Positions 22,892-33,647 of a stretch of DNA of 64,000 nt are shown here, one piece after another. Position 1 is the first letter of the stretch; the number at the start of each line of letters is the position of its first letter. The position numbers and the translations under genes are program-made. The stretch is from NCBI GenBank assembly GCA_029747585.1, contig JAPEVF010000011.1, positions 1-64,000 of the forward strand, written 5' to 3'. The notes under the pieces were generated by a model that did no database searches, had not been told where the DNA came from, and saw only the letters and a list, made by a program, of their open reading frames with translations. Source of the stretch: Pleurotus djamor (lineage: Eukaryota > Basidiomycota > Agaricomycetes > Agaricales > Pleurotaceae).

Positions 22892-23664
22892 AGGTATATC
22901 GCTCGCATCAACCCTGCGCAGAGTGATGGCACGCTTAACTCGATTCTTGTCAACAGGCCTGCCAAAGAGCATCAGGTGGTGGTGCAGAGCAAATGGGTTT
23001 CATAACAGACTTTAGGCTATTGAACCCATTGACGCGTTCGAGCTGTACAGACGCCAAAGAACCGAGTATGGCGGCAGTCACGCAACCCCTGTGACGTGTG
23101 TTAAGAGAACGTTGCCAAAGGAAATCCAAGTAACCCAGAGGTAGCCTACCAGTGTCGCCATTCCACAATTTCTCCATAATCATTATTGACTGTTTGACCA
23201 TAGCGAAGTGTCCCGGTCTCAATGTAAGAACCCTGTAGATGGGCAGGTGAGAATCAGGGTTATGGAAGCATGGGGGGAGATAGTTTCCTGGCAAGGCGGC
23301 GCGCCATGACACTTCGCTCTGGAAGTTTTACTATACTGCAGAGTGTGCGTATACGCATATCAGAGCGAGTAAATGATGCATATACGCGCGTCAGGGACGG
23401 ACCTCTAGATGATGGGAAGCTGCAGCCATAAATAAAANCGCGTCGAGATGTGGAAAAATTAAGGAGTCAAGACGCGGGCAGTCACAAGCGTGACTCACAT
23501 CGTTTTGTGCAGAGGGGGCCGAACGGCCCGAGCCTCCTTTCTGAGTAGGGGCCAATCAGGAAATCTGGACGTGTTGTCAGGAAACGATAGACACTCTTAA
23601 TTCGTACGTCAAATGAAGCAACGTTATAGAGATATTTAGACCTCCCCACTTCCTCAACACCCAC
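22892..23664. other. Intergenic between RAD5-like gene and GH128
   Basis: Holds the RAD5-like upstream region. The open frames on the minus strand (22950-23312, 23482-23664) have no recognisable content. ACGCGT at 23032-23037, about 140 bp upstream of the ATG, is a possible but statistically weak MBF site. Confidence 0.4.
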
Positions 23665-25039
23665 TCAGCAGGAGGTCCGAGGACTGAACGGGAACTTCAG
23701 TTGACCTGTCCTGTTGTATATCCCGTAGCCCGGTTCTTGGTTATCATTATATATGTGGGCAAACCAGCCTACACCCCCTCCTACTACAGCTTTCAAGTCT
23801 TCACAGTGATTATCCAAAAGGACATAATAGTCCTAGATCAGATTGAGCGGACTGAAAGACAGGTATGGCGAAACGTACGTGTTCATTGGGAATGTCCGCA
23901 ACAGCATCTGGACTGTTCGGCTGTACTCCTGCGGACGTTACAGAAGGCCAGCCATTCTAAATCACTAAATGAGTCAACACAAGTCAGTATTGAAAATGCG
24001 ACACACCTCATCAAAGTACATTTTCTTCCCCTTTCCGTGATCAATGAACCATTGTAAATCTGTCTGGACGAGGGGCCACGCATTTTTGGCTAGATGACTC
24101 GTGTCAATGGAGAAAAAGTATATTCAATATTAGGCCTTGCGCACGCACCAGTGGAAGCTTTCTGCGAGAAAAACGGAAGCATGTGGATGTTGATAGAATC
24201 AATCGCATCGAGAACGTCTTGGGCCCCCCCNTCGCTCTTGGTACCCAAAGGCAAGTTCACTGACCGTCACGGGGATATGTAGGCTCGTGAGGTTTGCCTT
24301 TGCCAAAGTTACTTGGTGTGCAAGTTCAGCATGGGGAAGGACGCCGTCGAACAAGGGTTCGGACCCGAATTGCAATACACGGGTGACGAACTTTGCTTTG
24401 GGATTGGCATGCAGCGCGGCGAGAAGAACGTCTCTTCGGCCAATCCATACATCATCAAGGTTAAATCCAAACTTCACACACATTTATTAGCATGAGGAAT
24501 GTGATCGAGTTATATGAATCTGGGCTCACCCAAATTAATGCATGAACACCGAGGCCGCTCTCCCAAGCCGCTTCGACTATGTCATCACTTGAGGATATCT
24601 GGATTTAAATCCACGAATAAATCATTCTGAATTAGAGAGACCTACTAGAACCCATCATTGTCGCAAAAGCCATACAAGCGAATATACCTAGAGCTGAAAC
24701 GATTGCGAATATCAAGGAACTCGCGCTTGAGCTGGGAGAGGCTTTGACCTGCAGCAGTGCATTAGCGAAGCCTTGAGATACTACCGAAAGCAGAGTACAT
24801 GCGGTGACCTCGTAGCTGAATCCAAGGAACGCATGCTCGGTGGCGGGATCACACCACCAGTTAGCAGTACTACTGGGTATCTCATCTGGCATTTTAAATC
24901 CCAAGGCTGGAAAGCAGCTAGAGACTGCTTTCATGTCATGTGCATTTCCTTTACTTGGTGGTGGAGCAGGAGAAGCGGGGCATACAGAGGCAAAGGTCAA
25001 TAGGACTGCGAGGATCTGGAAGGAAAGGCTGAGCTTCAT
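23665..25039 (-). CDS. Secreted GH128 beta-1,3-glucanase, copy 1
   Basis: Endo-beta-1,3-glucanase family (Asl1-like glycosyl hydrolase catalytic core), acting on fungal wall glucan. The signal peptide MKLSLSFQILAVLLTFASV is followed by SCFPALGFKMPDEIPSST, NWWCDPATEHAFLGFSYEVT, QLKREFLDIRNRFSSRYIRL, VTRVLQFGSEPLFDG (likely acid/base Glu), IPVTVSELAFGYQE, INIHMLPFFSQKASTG, WFIDHGKGKKMYFDENGWPS (likely nucleophile Glu) and GGGVGWFAHIYNDNQEPGYG, ending PFSPRTSC. Multi-exon; intron positions match copy 2. At 24224-24231 a C7 run plus N adds one base and breaks the frame; dropping the N restores alignment with copy 2 exactly. It is probably functional, with the break a base-calling artefact. Confidence 0.92.
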
Positions 25040-25325
25040 GTTGGCTCAAGGCAGTGGGCAGATTGACGGCTCACGTACTTTCCTCCAAGTCAACCTTAAT
25101 AAGTGGCAAGCTACAGCACAAACCCAGAACTTTGAACAGTCTTGAAGAGAAGAGTCGAGATACCGCGTGGCGCGTTTGAATATAAATAGGCATGTCATTG
25201 CCAAAAATGGACGACATGGATCGTCCTGCCCATATGGAATATCAATGGCGATTTACGTGGCATTCAAGCATCAGAATGGAATCTACAACAATGCGGCCCA
25301 AAGTTGAACAATAGCAAAGAAGATA

Positions 25326-26730
25326 TTAGCATGAGGTACGGGGACTAAAGGAGAACTTCAGCTGTCCGGCGCTGTTATAAATTCCGTAACCTGGTTCTTG
25401 ATTATCACTGTAGATGTGTGCGAACCAACCAACGCCTCCGCCAACGATGGCCTTGAGATCTTGACAGTGATTGTCGAGGAGGGTATAGTAGTCCTGTCGT
25501 ACGAGTTAGGTTGAGATTAGCGCATGGACATAAGAAACAAGGACGCACCCGTTCATTGGGGATATCCGAAACAGCGTTCGGACTGTTGGGTTGCACACCC
25601 TCAGAGGTGACCGACGGCCAGCCGTTCTACGAGGAAAATGTCAAAATCCTAAAAGAGAATTTCAATTTGATCCAGCTTACCTCGTCAAGGTACATTTTCT
25701 TCCCTTTACCGTGATCAATGAACCATTGAAGGTCACTCATGACTAACGGCCACGCTTGCTTAGCTATAGATAGATAATCCGTGAGAATGAGGATACAAGA
25801 TGGGGTAGAAAGACGGACCCGTCGACGCCTTCTGGGAGAAAAAAGGCAGCATATGAATGTTGATCGAGTCCGTTGCGTCGAGGACGTTCTGTGCCCCGCC
25901 GTGCTCTTGATATCCGTATGCCATCTCGCTCACTGTCACAGGAATACCAAGGGACGACAGGTTAGCCTTCGCCTGGATCACTTGTTTGGCAAGATCATCG
26001 GGTGACAGCACCCAGTCGAATAGTGGTTCAGATCCAAACTGTAAAACACGAGTAACATATTTCGCTTTCGGGTTTGTGTGCAGGGCTCCCAACAGAGTGT
26101 CACGGCGTTTCTTCCAAATATCATCGCCGTTGAAACCAAACTGAAACGGCGTCAAAGTGAGGTCAAGAAATTGACTGTAAGAGATTCCCAGTTCCGTACC
26201 CATATCAAAGCGTGTAGACCCAAGCCACTGTCCCAAGCCGCATCTACGACATCGTCACTGTACTCAATGGTCAGAATCCTCAAACAAGTGCCACATAAGA
26301 CGCGTCTCACTAAAATCCCTTCCGGTCGCAGGCACCGTACAGACGAACATAACGAGATTTGAACCGCGTTCTGATGTCGAGGAATTCCTTCTTCAGTTGC
26401 GATGAACTCTGGCCTATTAACAATATTAAGTAAGAAGACATCACGGGGGGCATCTGAGCACCTACAGGCCGTGACTTCATAGCTGAAACCAAGAAACGCA
26501 TACTCAGAGGCGGGATCACACCACCAGTTGGTCAGGCTCTTGGGTGTGGATTGAGGCATCTGAAATCCCAGAGATGGGAAACAATTCGGGGCGGCGACAA
26601 AGGTTGTGTTGGCGTCAACCTTGGGAGCGGTTGGTTTCGCCCTGCGGATATGGGGGAATGTTCGACGCGCAGCCTCCGCGTAGAAGGGCGTCAATGAACA
26701 TAATGTGAGCAACAGCGAAAGGAATTTCAT
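25326..26730 (-). CDS. Secreted GH128 beta-1,3-glucanase, copy 2
   Basis: Tandem paralog of the gene at 23665-25039, same strand, 286 bp apart. The signal peptide MKFLSLLLTLCSLTPFYAEA is followed by a longer basic spacer (AARRTFPHIRRAKPTAPK) than in copy 1. The core is NCFPSLGFQMP, NWWCDPASEYAFLGFSYEVT, QLKKEFLDIRTRFKSRYVRL, VTRVLQFGSEPLFDW, IPVTVSEMAYGYQEHGGA, WFIDHGKGKKMYLDENGWPS and GVGWFAHIYSDNQEPGYG, ending SFSPRTSC. Both putative catalytic glutamates are present and the frame is intact throughout. Introns fall at the same sites as copy 1, including the split Tyr codon before DDVVDAAWDSGLG. An AT-rich TATAAATA lies at 26783-26790 (minus strand), 53 bp upstream of the ATG. Confidence 0.94.
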
Positions 26731-27089
26731 CTGAGGCAGGAGGCAGAGGTCGTCAAAATAAAATAAGGTGCGCACCAAACGGTATTTATATCGCTGAGGC
26801 GTCCACCGAGTAGAGTTTGAACTTGTATCAAAGCGGGTGCGAAGCGATGCCTTCTGTGGGAGCGAGGTATTTCCATCAGAGCGTCCATAGCATTGTAGCT
26901 TGGGGAAGGCGCAGGAAGTTGAGCCAAAAATAGACGGTCGGCACATGTGGCATCTTCCTCAAATGGGGCGTTCAAGAGGCACAAACAGTTGGGCTTGTCT
27001 CGGTCCGTCAGAACTTGTTGATCAGATGTGTTAGTTTCAGGAAGAAGGTGAAAAAGATTTCAGTGAATTGAAACGTTGATTAAAACAAT
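26731..27089 (-). promoter_or_regulatory. GH128 copy 2 upstream region with TATA-like box
   Basis: The sequence TATAAATA on the minus strand at 26783-26790 suits a core promoter for the GH128 gene. The rest of the stretch, up to the stop codon of the gelsolin-like gene, shows no gene. Confidence 0.45.
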
Positions 27090-30000
27090 TTAGGGTAGGT
27101 CAGAGGAGTCAACACCAAGTGGCAGCATGCTATGATCCTTCAGAACCTTCAATTCGAAGGTGTTCGTTGACAACTTCGCGAGATGGTCAGTCACTAGACA
27201 ACTAGACAATCGGTGAAACTCACGTCCTGAAGGGCATTCTCATATGGAAGTAAGTTCATGTGGTCGGGTACTTCGTTGTCGTTCTGTAAGGAAATGTGTT
27301 AGATACAAATGGGTTAAAGAACAAAATCTATGTGACGTGGCACATACCATCCAGCTTTCCTCAATCCCGCGTAGTCCCAACAAGAGGTCACAAGGGATTC
27401 GAGTAGGGAGAATTAAAGCGTGAACGGGAGGAACAAATGGCCGTGACTTGGCACAGCTGGTTGAAAGCTCCTGCAATGATTATCAGACCTTCAGTCATTC
27501 AAAAGAGACAAACAACGAACGTGGGCAACATGCATGGCAAGTCGAATATCCAATTGATGACCTCGGGCTTTCATCCCTACTACGACGAAGAATTCCCAAA
27601 TACAGTCAACGAGGTATACGCAATCTTGTGGCGATGGTTCGTCGAGGATATGTGAGATGCGCTCTAACTGAAACGGACATCTCGGTCAACACCTGGACGT
27701 AATGATTGACAAAGCTTATCTCACCGAGGCATTAGCGGAGTGACTGTCGACGCGCCAGACTTGGGGATCGGGATGCACGAAGTTCGATCGCCACCGCCAG
27801 TAATCGGCCTTAGCATAGTCATCGCTCCCAAGAATCATCCAAAACATCTCGTCATCGTCGCTTTGACCTTCGACGAGCTCCTGGACACTACCCGCATCGC
27901 CAGAAAGCGATTGAGCATATTGAACAATAGCCGCTTGCTCTGCTGGCAGAGACCCACACCCATGCCAAACATAGATAGTGTTGAGTATAGATAGACAATA
28001 ACTAAATCCTGAGCAAAGATTTTTGATGCTCTGCGATCCTTCAGCAAAGGTTGCGCCGAGTCAAGAGATGCTCACGAACCAAATCATATTCATCAATGAA
28101 CACCACTCCAGCGGACGTCCTCGCAAGATGCATGCATGTATTTTCCGCGGACCAATGAGTACGATTACCCTACACAACGAAGGTTGAGTTCGCATACGAC
28201 CTTGGACAGGGGAGAGGACGTACTTGTCGAGTAATAAGGAGTCCACCCAAGACCTTGACGAACTCGGCAGTCTCTCGATATTGATGTAAAATCACCTATA
28301 GGGAACCAAAGTCAACCAGGTTTCATTGAAAATGGATGATAGAGACTTACCAACGATGTGCCATAACGCCTTGCAAGTTCCTCAAGTTTATTCATCTCTT
28401 TCTCTGCCAAATGACCCCGCCTTCCCTGCCATCCCCAAACAACGCTCGACACCAACCCCGTGGCCTTCACCTTGAACCGATGAACGACGCACAAAACCTC
28501 GGAATCATAAAAGATATGTGGATCCTTCGTCACCGCATTCGTCGAATTCCCGCTAATCGATAGAACATCGATGGATATCGTCTGGGTATCATTCGCGGCG
28601 GTGGTTGGTTTCTGCCTTTCGAAGATGCGAAGATCAATGTCAGGTAAAGGTTCATGAGAGCGCGCTGCACAGGATATGAATATATAAGCAACAGGACAAT
28701 ACCACGGTACTAATAAACGCGCGTACCAATCGATATCTCAGCCGCAGCCGGAGCAACAACCGACTTAACAGGCTCCCTTTCCATCGCCTTCACATCTACA
28801 TTCCGCGCCAAAGTCCCCACCGGTGTCGACGTCGGCGTAGCCTCCTCCGTCAACGGCGGCATCGCAATCCCAGAATACCTCTCATAACTCGACTTCCTCT
28901 TCTCAGCTGAGGCAGGAGGGAGGTTGATACTATGTCTCGGCGTCGCAACGGCAACTTGCGGTGTTGATGGCGGGGATTTCGATTCCTCTGTAACGGGTTT
29001 AACATCGACTGGACTCGTCGCTAATGGAGCAGGTGAGTGTTCGTTGAAAACTTGAGCGACATCCATAACGGTGGGTCGATTCCCCGTACTAGGAATGCGC
29101 GTGTGTTTGACCGGGGTAGGAGCCCGTTCAGCCGTACTTGAAGATGGCGAAACCCTAGGTTCTGGTGAAACGCGAGCTGGCGCTGACGGGGTTGGAGTCG
29201 GCGCGGGGTGGCGAGGCTCAGAGGGTGGCGTCGGTAGGGCACGTCCACGCGCTGCTAGTCCAGGAAGTGCTTTGGCACCAACCATGCCTTTGGGTTGGAA
29301 CGGTGTGTACTGTTGGCTGTGATCCGAAGACGACCGGGAAGAGACATCTGAAGGAGGCGCCATTGGGGTGATGATTTTGTGGGATGGGATGGGACTGAGA
29401 GATGGAGGATTCGAGGCGGGTGTCTTGCTAGCCTGAGGAAGAGGAGAAGACGAAATGGTTGTCGATGCTGATGTCGATGTCGATGGAATTGTATCGGGGG
29501 TCGACCTATGAGCAGAATCAGATACTCTAGCCGTAGTACCTTTATGCCTCCTCGGAAGCTTAGCACGGTCTCTCGTAGGCTATACTCCAAATTCCGCAAT
29601 CCAAATTGCAACATCAACACAAACGAACGGATGAATTCACCAAAAGCAAACAAGCAGTATACGATCCAAGTAGATAAAAAGCACATAAAGAACCACCGTG
29701 AGTTATTCCGCGTTTTGGATATCACCAAGTAAGAAACGCACATGAGCCAAAGGCTTCCCACTCGCTGCAGGAAGAACCGAGGATCCGGAGGTATATTCCT
29801 TCTTCAAGTTCCCTGGCGTCGGTGTGGGCGCGGGCGACGGCGACCCTAACGAACGGCGTCGAACACCCAATTCATCCACCGTCGTCACTGGCACGGGTGA
29901 CTCTTCTTTATAAACCACCATCGTCGTCGCAGACCCCAACCCAGGCGTATTCACCGGCGGCATACTCTCAATCGGTCTCGGCTCCGGCGTCTTCGTATTC

Positions 30001-31583
30001 CTTTGAACCATTGAAGGCAAGGAGGGTACACTCCGAAGACCTTTAATCGGCGCTTCTACCTTCGTAGGTGTAGACATGGACGGATCAATCGTGTTCGATT
30101 TACGCAGAGGCACGGGCTTTGGTGAAATGACCGGAGGAGGGGAATTCGTCACCGACGGAAGGGATGGTTGCCAACGATCGAGAACCGAAGCACGTTTGCC
30201 ACCATTCGCCGGTCGTGGTTTCTCTGCAGTCGGGGGCGAAGGGTTTCGTGCCTCGATTTGCGAGCTTGCTTGGACGATGCTTTGAACGAAACCTCTTCCT
30301 TGCAAACGACTAATGCTGGGTGTTGGTTCTTTCTGCATTGGAGGCTTTAAGAAAGCTGGTGAAGGAGAGGCAGATGCACCTATGACGGGGGAGTATTGAG
30401 AGGGTTTAGATTTAGCTGAGGGTAGGACAGGACGCGCTAGGGAGGGAGATGCGTTCATTGAGTTGGACGGGGAAATTGTGGACGTAGTAGAAACAGGTCG
30501 TTGTGGTTGAGGAGGTGGGGTCATAGGCTGGGGAGATGTTTTGGACTTTGACGGAGGCAGCGAATGCGTAGGGACGAAACTCGTCGTGACGGGTGATTTG
30601 GGTGCATAACTCAGTGTATAAGGAGTGTATGATTGTCTCGATTGCCTCATACTTTCGGAAGGCTTCGTAGGAGAAACACGACCGGTCGGTGTGCTCAAAG
30701 TACGAGAACGAATGTTCGGCGTAGCTATTGGCGGACGTTCCACAGGCTCAACCCTCTGAGGAACAGGCTGAACACCCAGTCCCGGTGTACTCAACCGACG
30801 ATCCCTCTCCGCAACAAACGTCTCACCCGCAGTAGGAGCCATCGACGCGGTAGTGACAGACACCTTCGCCGCATCTCTCGGTTTACTCACCATCCCAGGA
30901 AGCGCAACCCCACCCCGTCCAAAAACAGGATGCGGCGCGTCAACCTTCATCGACGAGCGTTGAACAAACTGCGTAGGATCATGCGCATCCTGCTGTGGCA
31001 TATGCCTATTCAACTTCGGTCCCGTCGCTCGGCCGCCCATGAATTGAGCAAGTGACATCGGTTCTGATTTCGTTGGTTGACTCGCACTTGGGGTGGCAGT
31101 GGCAGTTGGTATGATGGGTTTCGACCTGTCTGTCAACGACGGCGACGAGCCGTAGGGGGATTTTACGGTTGGTTTTATCGAAGGTAGTGGGGATGGTTCG
31201 TCGTAGGTTTTCTGTCGGTGAAGCATAGGATCGGGAGGTTCTACCTTGGGAGGGGATGTGGCACTCGCAAGAATCGAGTCGTCCGACTTAGCTAGTATTG
31301 CAGAATACACACTGTTGAGCCATACCATCGACTCAGCTCATAGTTGGTGCTCACACGAATCCAAGATCATCGCAGAATGACCATTCCCATTCCCTTGGCT
31401 TCGTCGTAGACGTGCAGCTCTGAAAGAAGCGATCTCCTCCTCCAGTCTTCTCTGCTCAGCTTCTTCGTCCGCATCAACCTGACGTTGGAGAGCCTTGATC
31501 TTACTCGTCCATTCAGCAAGTCCAGCTTCGGGTTTGGGGAGTTCGTAGGTGCGTAGACGGGAGGACGATGAGGATGGGTCCAT
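27090..31583 (-). CDS. Large DUF4045/gelsolin-repeat protein
   Basis: Multi-exon protein of more than 1100 aa. The N-terminus (LAEWTSKIKALQRQVDADEE, EQRRLEEEIASFRAARLRRS) is a charged coiled coil. It is followed by some 800 residues of Ser/Pro/Thr-rich disorder with GRATGPKLNRHMPQQDAHDP, RGFVQSIVQASSQIEARNP and VLDRWQPSLPSV motifs. These fit the fungal DUF4045 architecture. The C-terminal part holds gelsolin-like repeats: ISIDVLSISGNSTNAV, DSEVLCVVHRFKVKATGLVS, SVVWGWQGRRGH, YVWHGCGSLPAEQAAIVQYA and DDDEMFWMILGSDDYAKADY. It ends NTFELKVLKDHSMLPLGVD via a final exon. Actin or phosphoinositide binding is expected from the fold, not shown. ATG 31583 begins MDPSSSSSRLRTYELPKPE; the first intron joins DS to SKSDDSILAS. 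Confidence 0.82.
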
Positions 31584-31671
31584 GGCCAACGGGACATACT
31601 ACGATCTTGCCAAACTGGGGTGATCCGCTTGTCAAAAGGGTCTCCTAACAGCTTCAGGGGCTTAGAAGTTA

Positions 31672-31723
31672 GAAACGCCGCCGGCGCTTAAGCGCTTGGG
31701 CCTTAGGTACTACGCGGCGTTTC
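31672..31723. repeat. Nested palindrome upstream of gelsolin-like gene
   Basis: GAAACGCCGC (31672-31681) and its exact reverse complement GCGGCGTTTC (31714-31723) flank a 32-bp loop that itself contains the 12-bp perfect palindrome GCGCTTAAGCGC (31684-31695). It lies about 90-140 bp upstream of the ATG at 31583. It is a candidate protein-binding site or cruciform. Confidence 0.6.
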
Positions 31724-32229
31724 AATCGCCAGCTGTAAGAGGATCGACTATCATCCTCTCGTCATAGAGGTTGGTTTCCAGCCTACGCCAGCTGTCGAAG
31801 TTGAACATCCCCTTGCTTGTCAAGGGCTTCTGGGGAGAGCCAATGTTTGAACCTTTGCAAATTGTATATTTCTGCAATTTCGTCCATTCCCAAACACACC
31901 CTTTCTAGAGGTAAGTACCCACAGCAGAATCCAAGCAACAGCACCGTCACGTCTGCTCGAAACCCGACAAGGAGTGCGATGCGATTGGCGTTACGCTCCC
32001 ACACACCTTGAACGGGGCCAAAACCCAAGTGATGATGGACGCTGTCCTTGGTACGAGGCAACATTGTCAAGACAGGTGCTTCTGGAATCAGCAATGGCTA
32101 GACGTTGGTTGGACGGGTAGTCACATTATCAGGAATAAAATGCTAAAATGATGCTATTTATTGATTGAGACGTATGGAAGAGAATGTCTGTGGAATCTGG
32201 ATTATGCGTCTGTGGAGTTCATGTACTCT
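31724..32229. other. Intergenic, no supported gene
   Basis: A minus-strand open frame at 31783-32094 (103 codons) has no ATG at its 5' end and no family resemblance, so it is not called. The stretch ends with the 3' flank of the surface-protein gene. Confidence 0.4.
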
Positions 32230-33180
32230 CTACATAAATAGGACGAAGACCGAGGAGGCAGCGAAGGAGGTCAAAATAGCGAAACCTCCAAGGGTGGAGA
32301 AAGGTGCCGATGCAGAGTTATTGTTAGAACCGGCACTGACGTTGGATGCGGTCTGAGTAATACCCTCCGGGGTAGTGCCGTCTATGGCCGAGCTTAGTTG
32401 ATTGCGAAAGTCAAGGAACACATGGTTTACTCACCAATGAAGGAAGCACCACACTCAGCCTGGGCCATAGGGTCTGAATCGGATTGTACAACGGGGAAAT
32501 CTTGTTTGATGATGTTGTAAGCCTCCTTCGAGCAGCTTGAGCAAGTGATGTTCGTGGGGAGTTGCGTGGGGGAGATGGACGCGAGCAAATTGGGTAGGTT
32601 GTTGATAGTGAGAGGACCGTAAGTGTTTTGAACCTCAGTGAGCAACTCGGTCACGCAGAACGTGTTGGAGCTGGGGTATGTTGTTGAGTATTGGCAGAGA
32701 TGACTTGGAGGAACACATACTTTTTGAGACAAGCAATCTTCCTGACTGTGGGGTAGTACAGTTGTATTTGAGAAACGACTGAGCTGATGGAAGACTCGTC
32801 GGTACCAAGCCCAATACTGGTCAAGTCCGTGCTGCAGCCCTGGATGACGCTGCGCGTGGTAGCCTCGAGTGTCGCATTGGAGCATGGTGCAGCCGAGCAC
32901 ATGCCACCCAACCAGTTGTCTATGGGCTGCACGACCGAGGCGTTTCCACCGTTGAGGGCGATGGAAATCAGGGCGGACGGGTTGAGACAGTTCGCGGTAT
33001 CACTATTGGTGACCACGCCACCGAGCGCGTTTTGACAGCTCTCCGACAACGATCTAAGGTGTAAAATGTCTAAACCCTGATGGCATGATATTCTGTACCT
33101 GAAGCGAGCACTTACAGGCTTTGAGCGGCGACCAGGCCGGCGGTAAGAGTCAAGGGAGCAAAAATAGAGGCTTTGACCAT
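32230..33180 (-). CDS. Small secreted, probably GPI-anchored surface protein
   Basis: Cys-rich extracellular protein of a family common in agaricomycetes (DUF7729-like), of unknown function. A signal peptide (MVKASIFAPLTLTAGLVAA) leads into SLSESCQNALGGVVTNSDTA, NCLNPSALISIALNGGNASV, WLGGMCSAAPCSNATLEATT, SNTFCVTELLTEVQ and NITCSSCSKEAYNIIKQDFP. Spaced Cys pairs suggest disulfides. The C-terminus has Ser/Asn/Gly-rich SNVSAGSNNNSASAP and a hydrophobic tail (STLGGFAILTSFAASSVFVL), the usual GPI-attachment signal. Introns lie near 32410, 32680 and 33060-33115. The ATG at 33180 has a TATAAA-type box (minus strand, 33264-33269) about 85 bp upstream. Confidence 0.8.
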
Positions 33181-33647
33181 GGTGTCGTAAAATAATGCAA
33201 GACTCAGTCTGAAGAGAGAGAAAGGGAGGGTTTCGGAACAGGGAAAGACTGAGCAACTGGGGCTTTATAGTCTGCATGCGGCCCTTTTGTCGATGACCCA
33301 TTTATCCGAGGCCGGGCAGTGCAGACGGCAACAAAGCCCGCGCATGGGCGCCTTGAGACACCACAATTCGAATCCGCAGCTAAGCCAAGTGCTCAGGACA
33401 AGGCAGACCCATGCGAACTTGCTTTTATTACCAGTGCAGGCTGTTGCAGGCCTCAGGTGGGTCGAAGCTTGTGGTAAGATGGATGAAAAGTCTAATTCAC
33501 GCGTCGACAGATCTTCTGAGCTCGTCTTCGATCAGGGAATAGGAGGCGTCTTCAATTACTTCTCGTTCTCAGGAATGTCGTTCCTGGCCCATTTATAAGG
33601 CTGCTCATCGTCTCGCTCGTCTCACAACCATCAAAATCAAAATACCA
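33181..33647. promoter_or_regulatory. Divergent promoter region of surface protein and coiled-coil hypothetical
   Basis: 467 bp between two divergent ATGs. A TATA-like box (TTTATA on plus at 33264-33269) serves the minus-strand gene. No other gene is seen. Confidence 0.45.

Noticed and set aside
23032..23037. ACGCGT boxes near RAD5-like gene and MUTYH as proof of MBF co-regulation
   Set aside because: About fifteen ACGCGT sites occur over the window, many in coding sequence, so two upstream hits are not significant alone.
31783..32094. Minus-strand 103-codon open frame
   Set aside because: It starts with TTG, shows no motif, and no splice extension gives a sensible protein.
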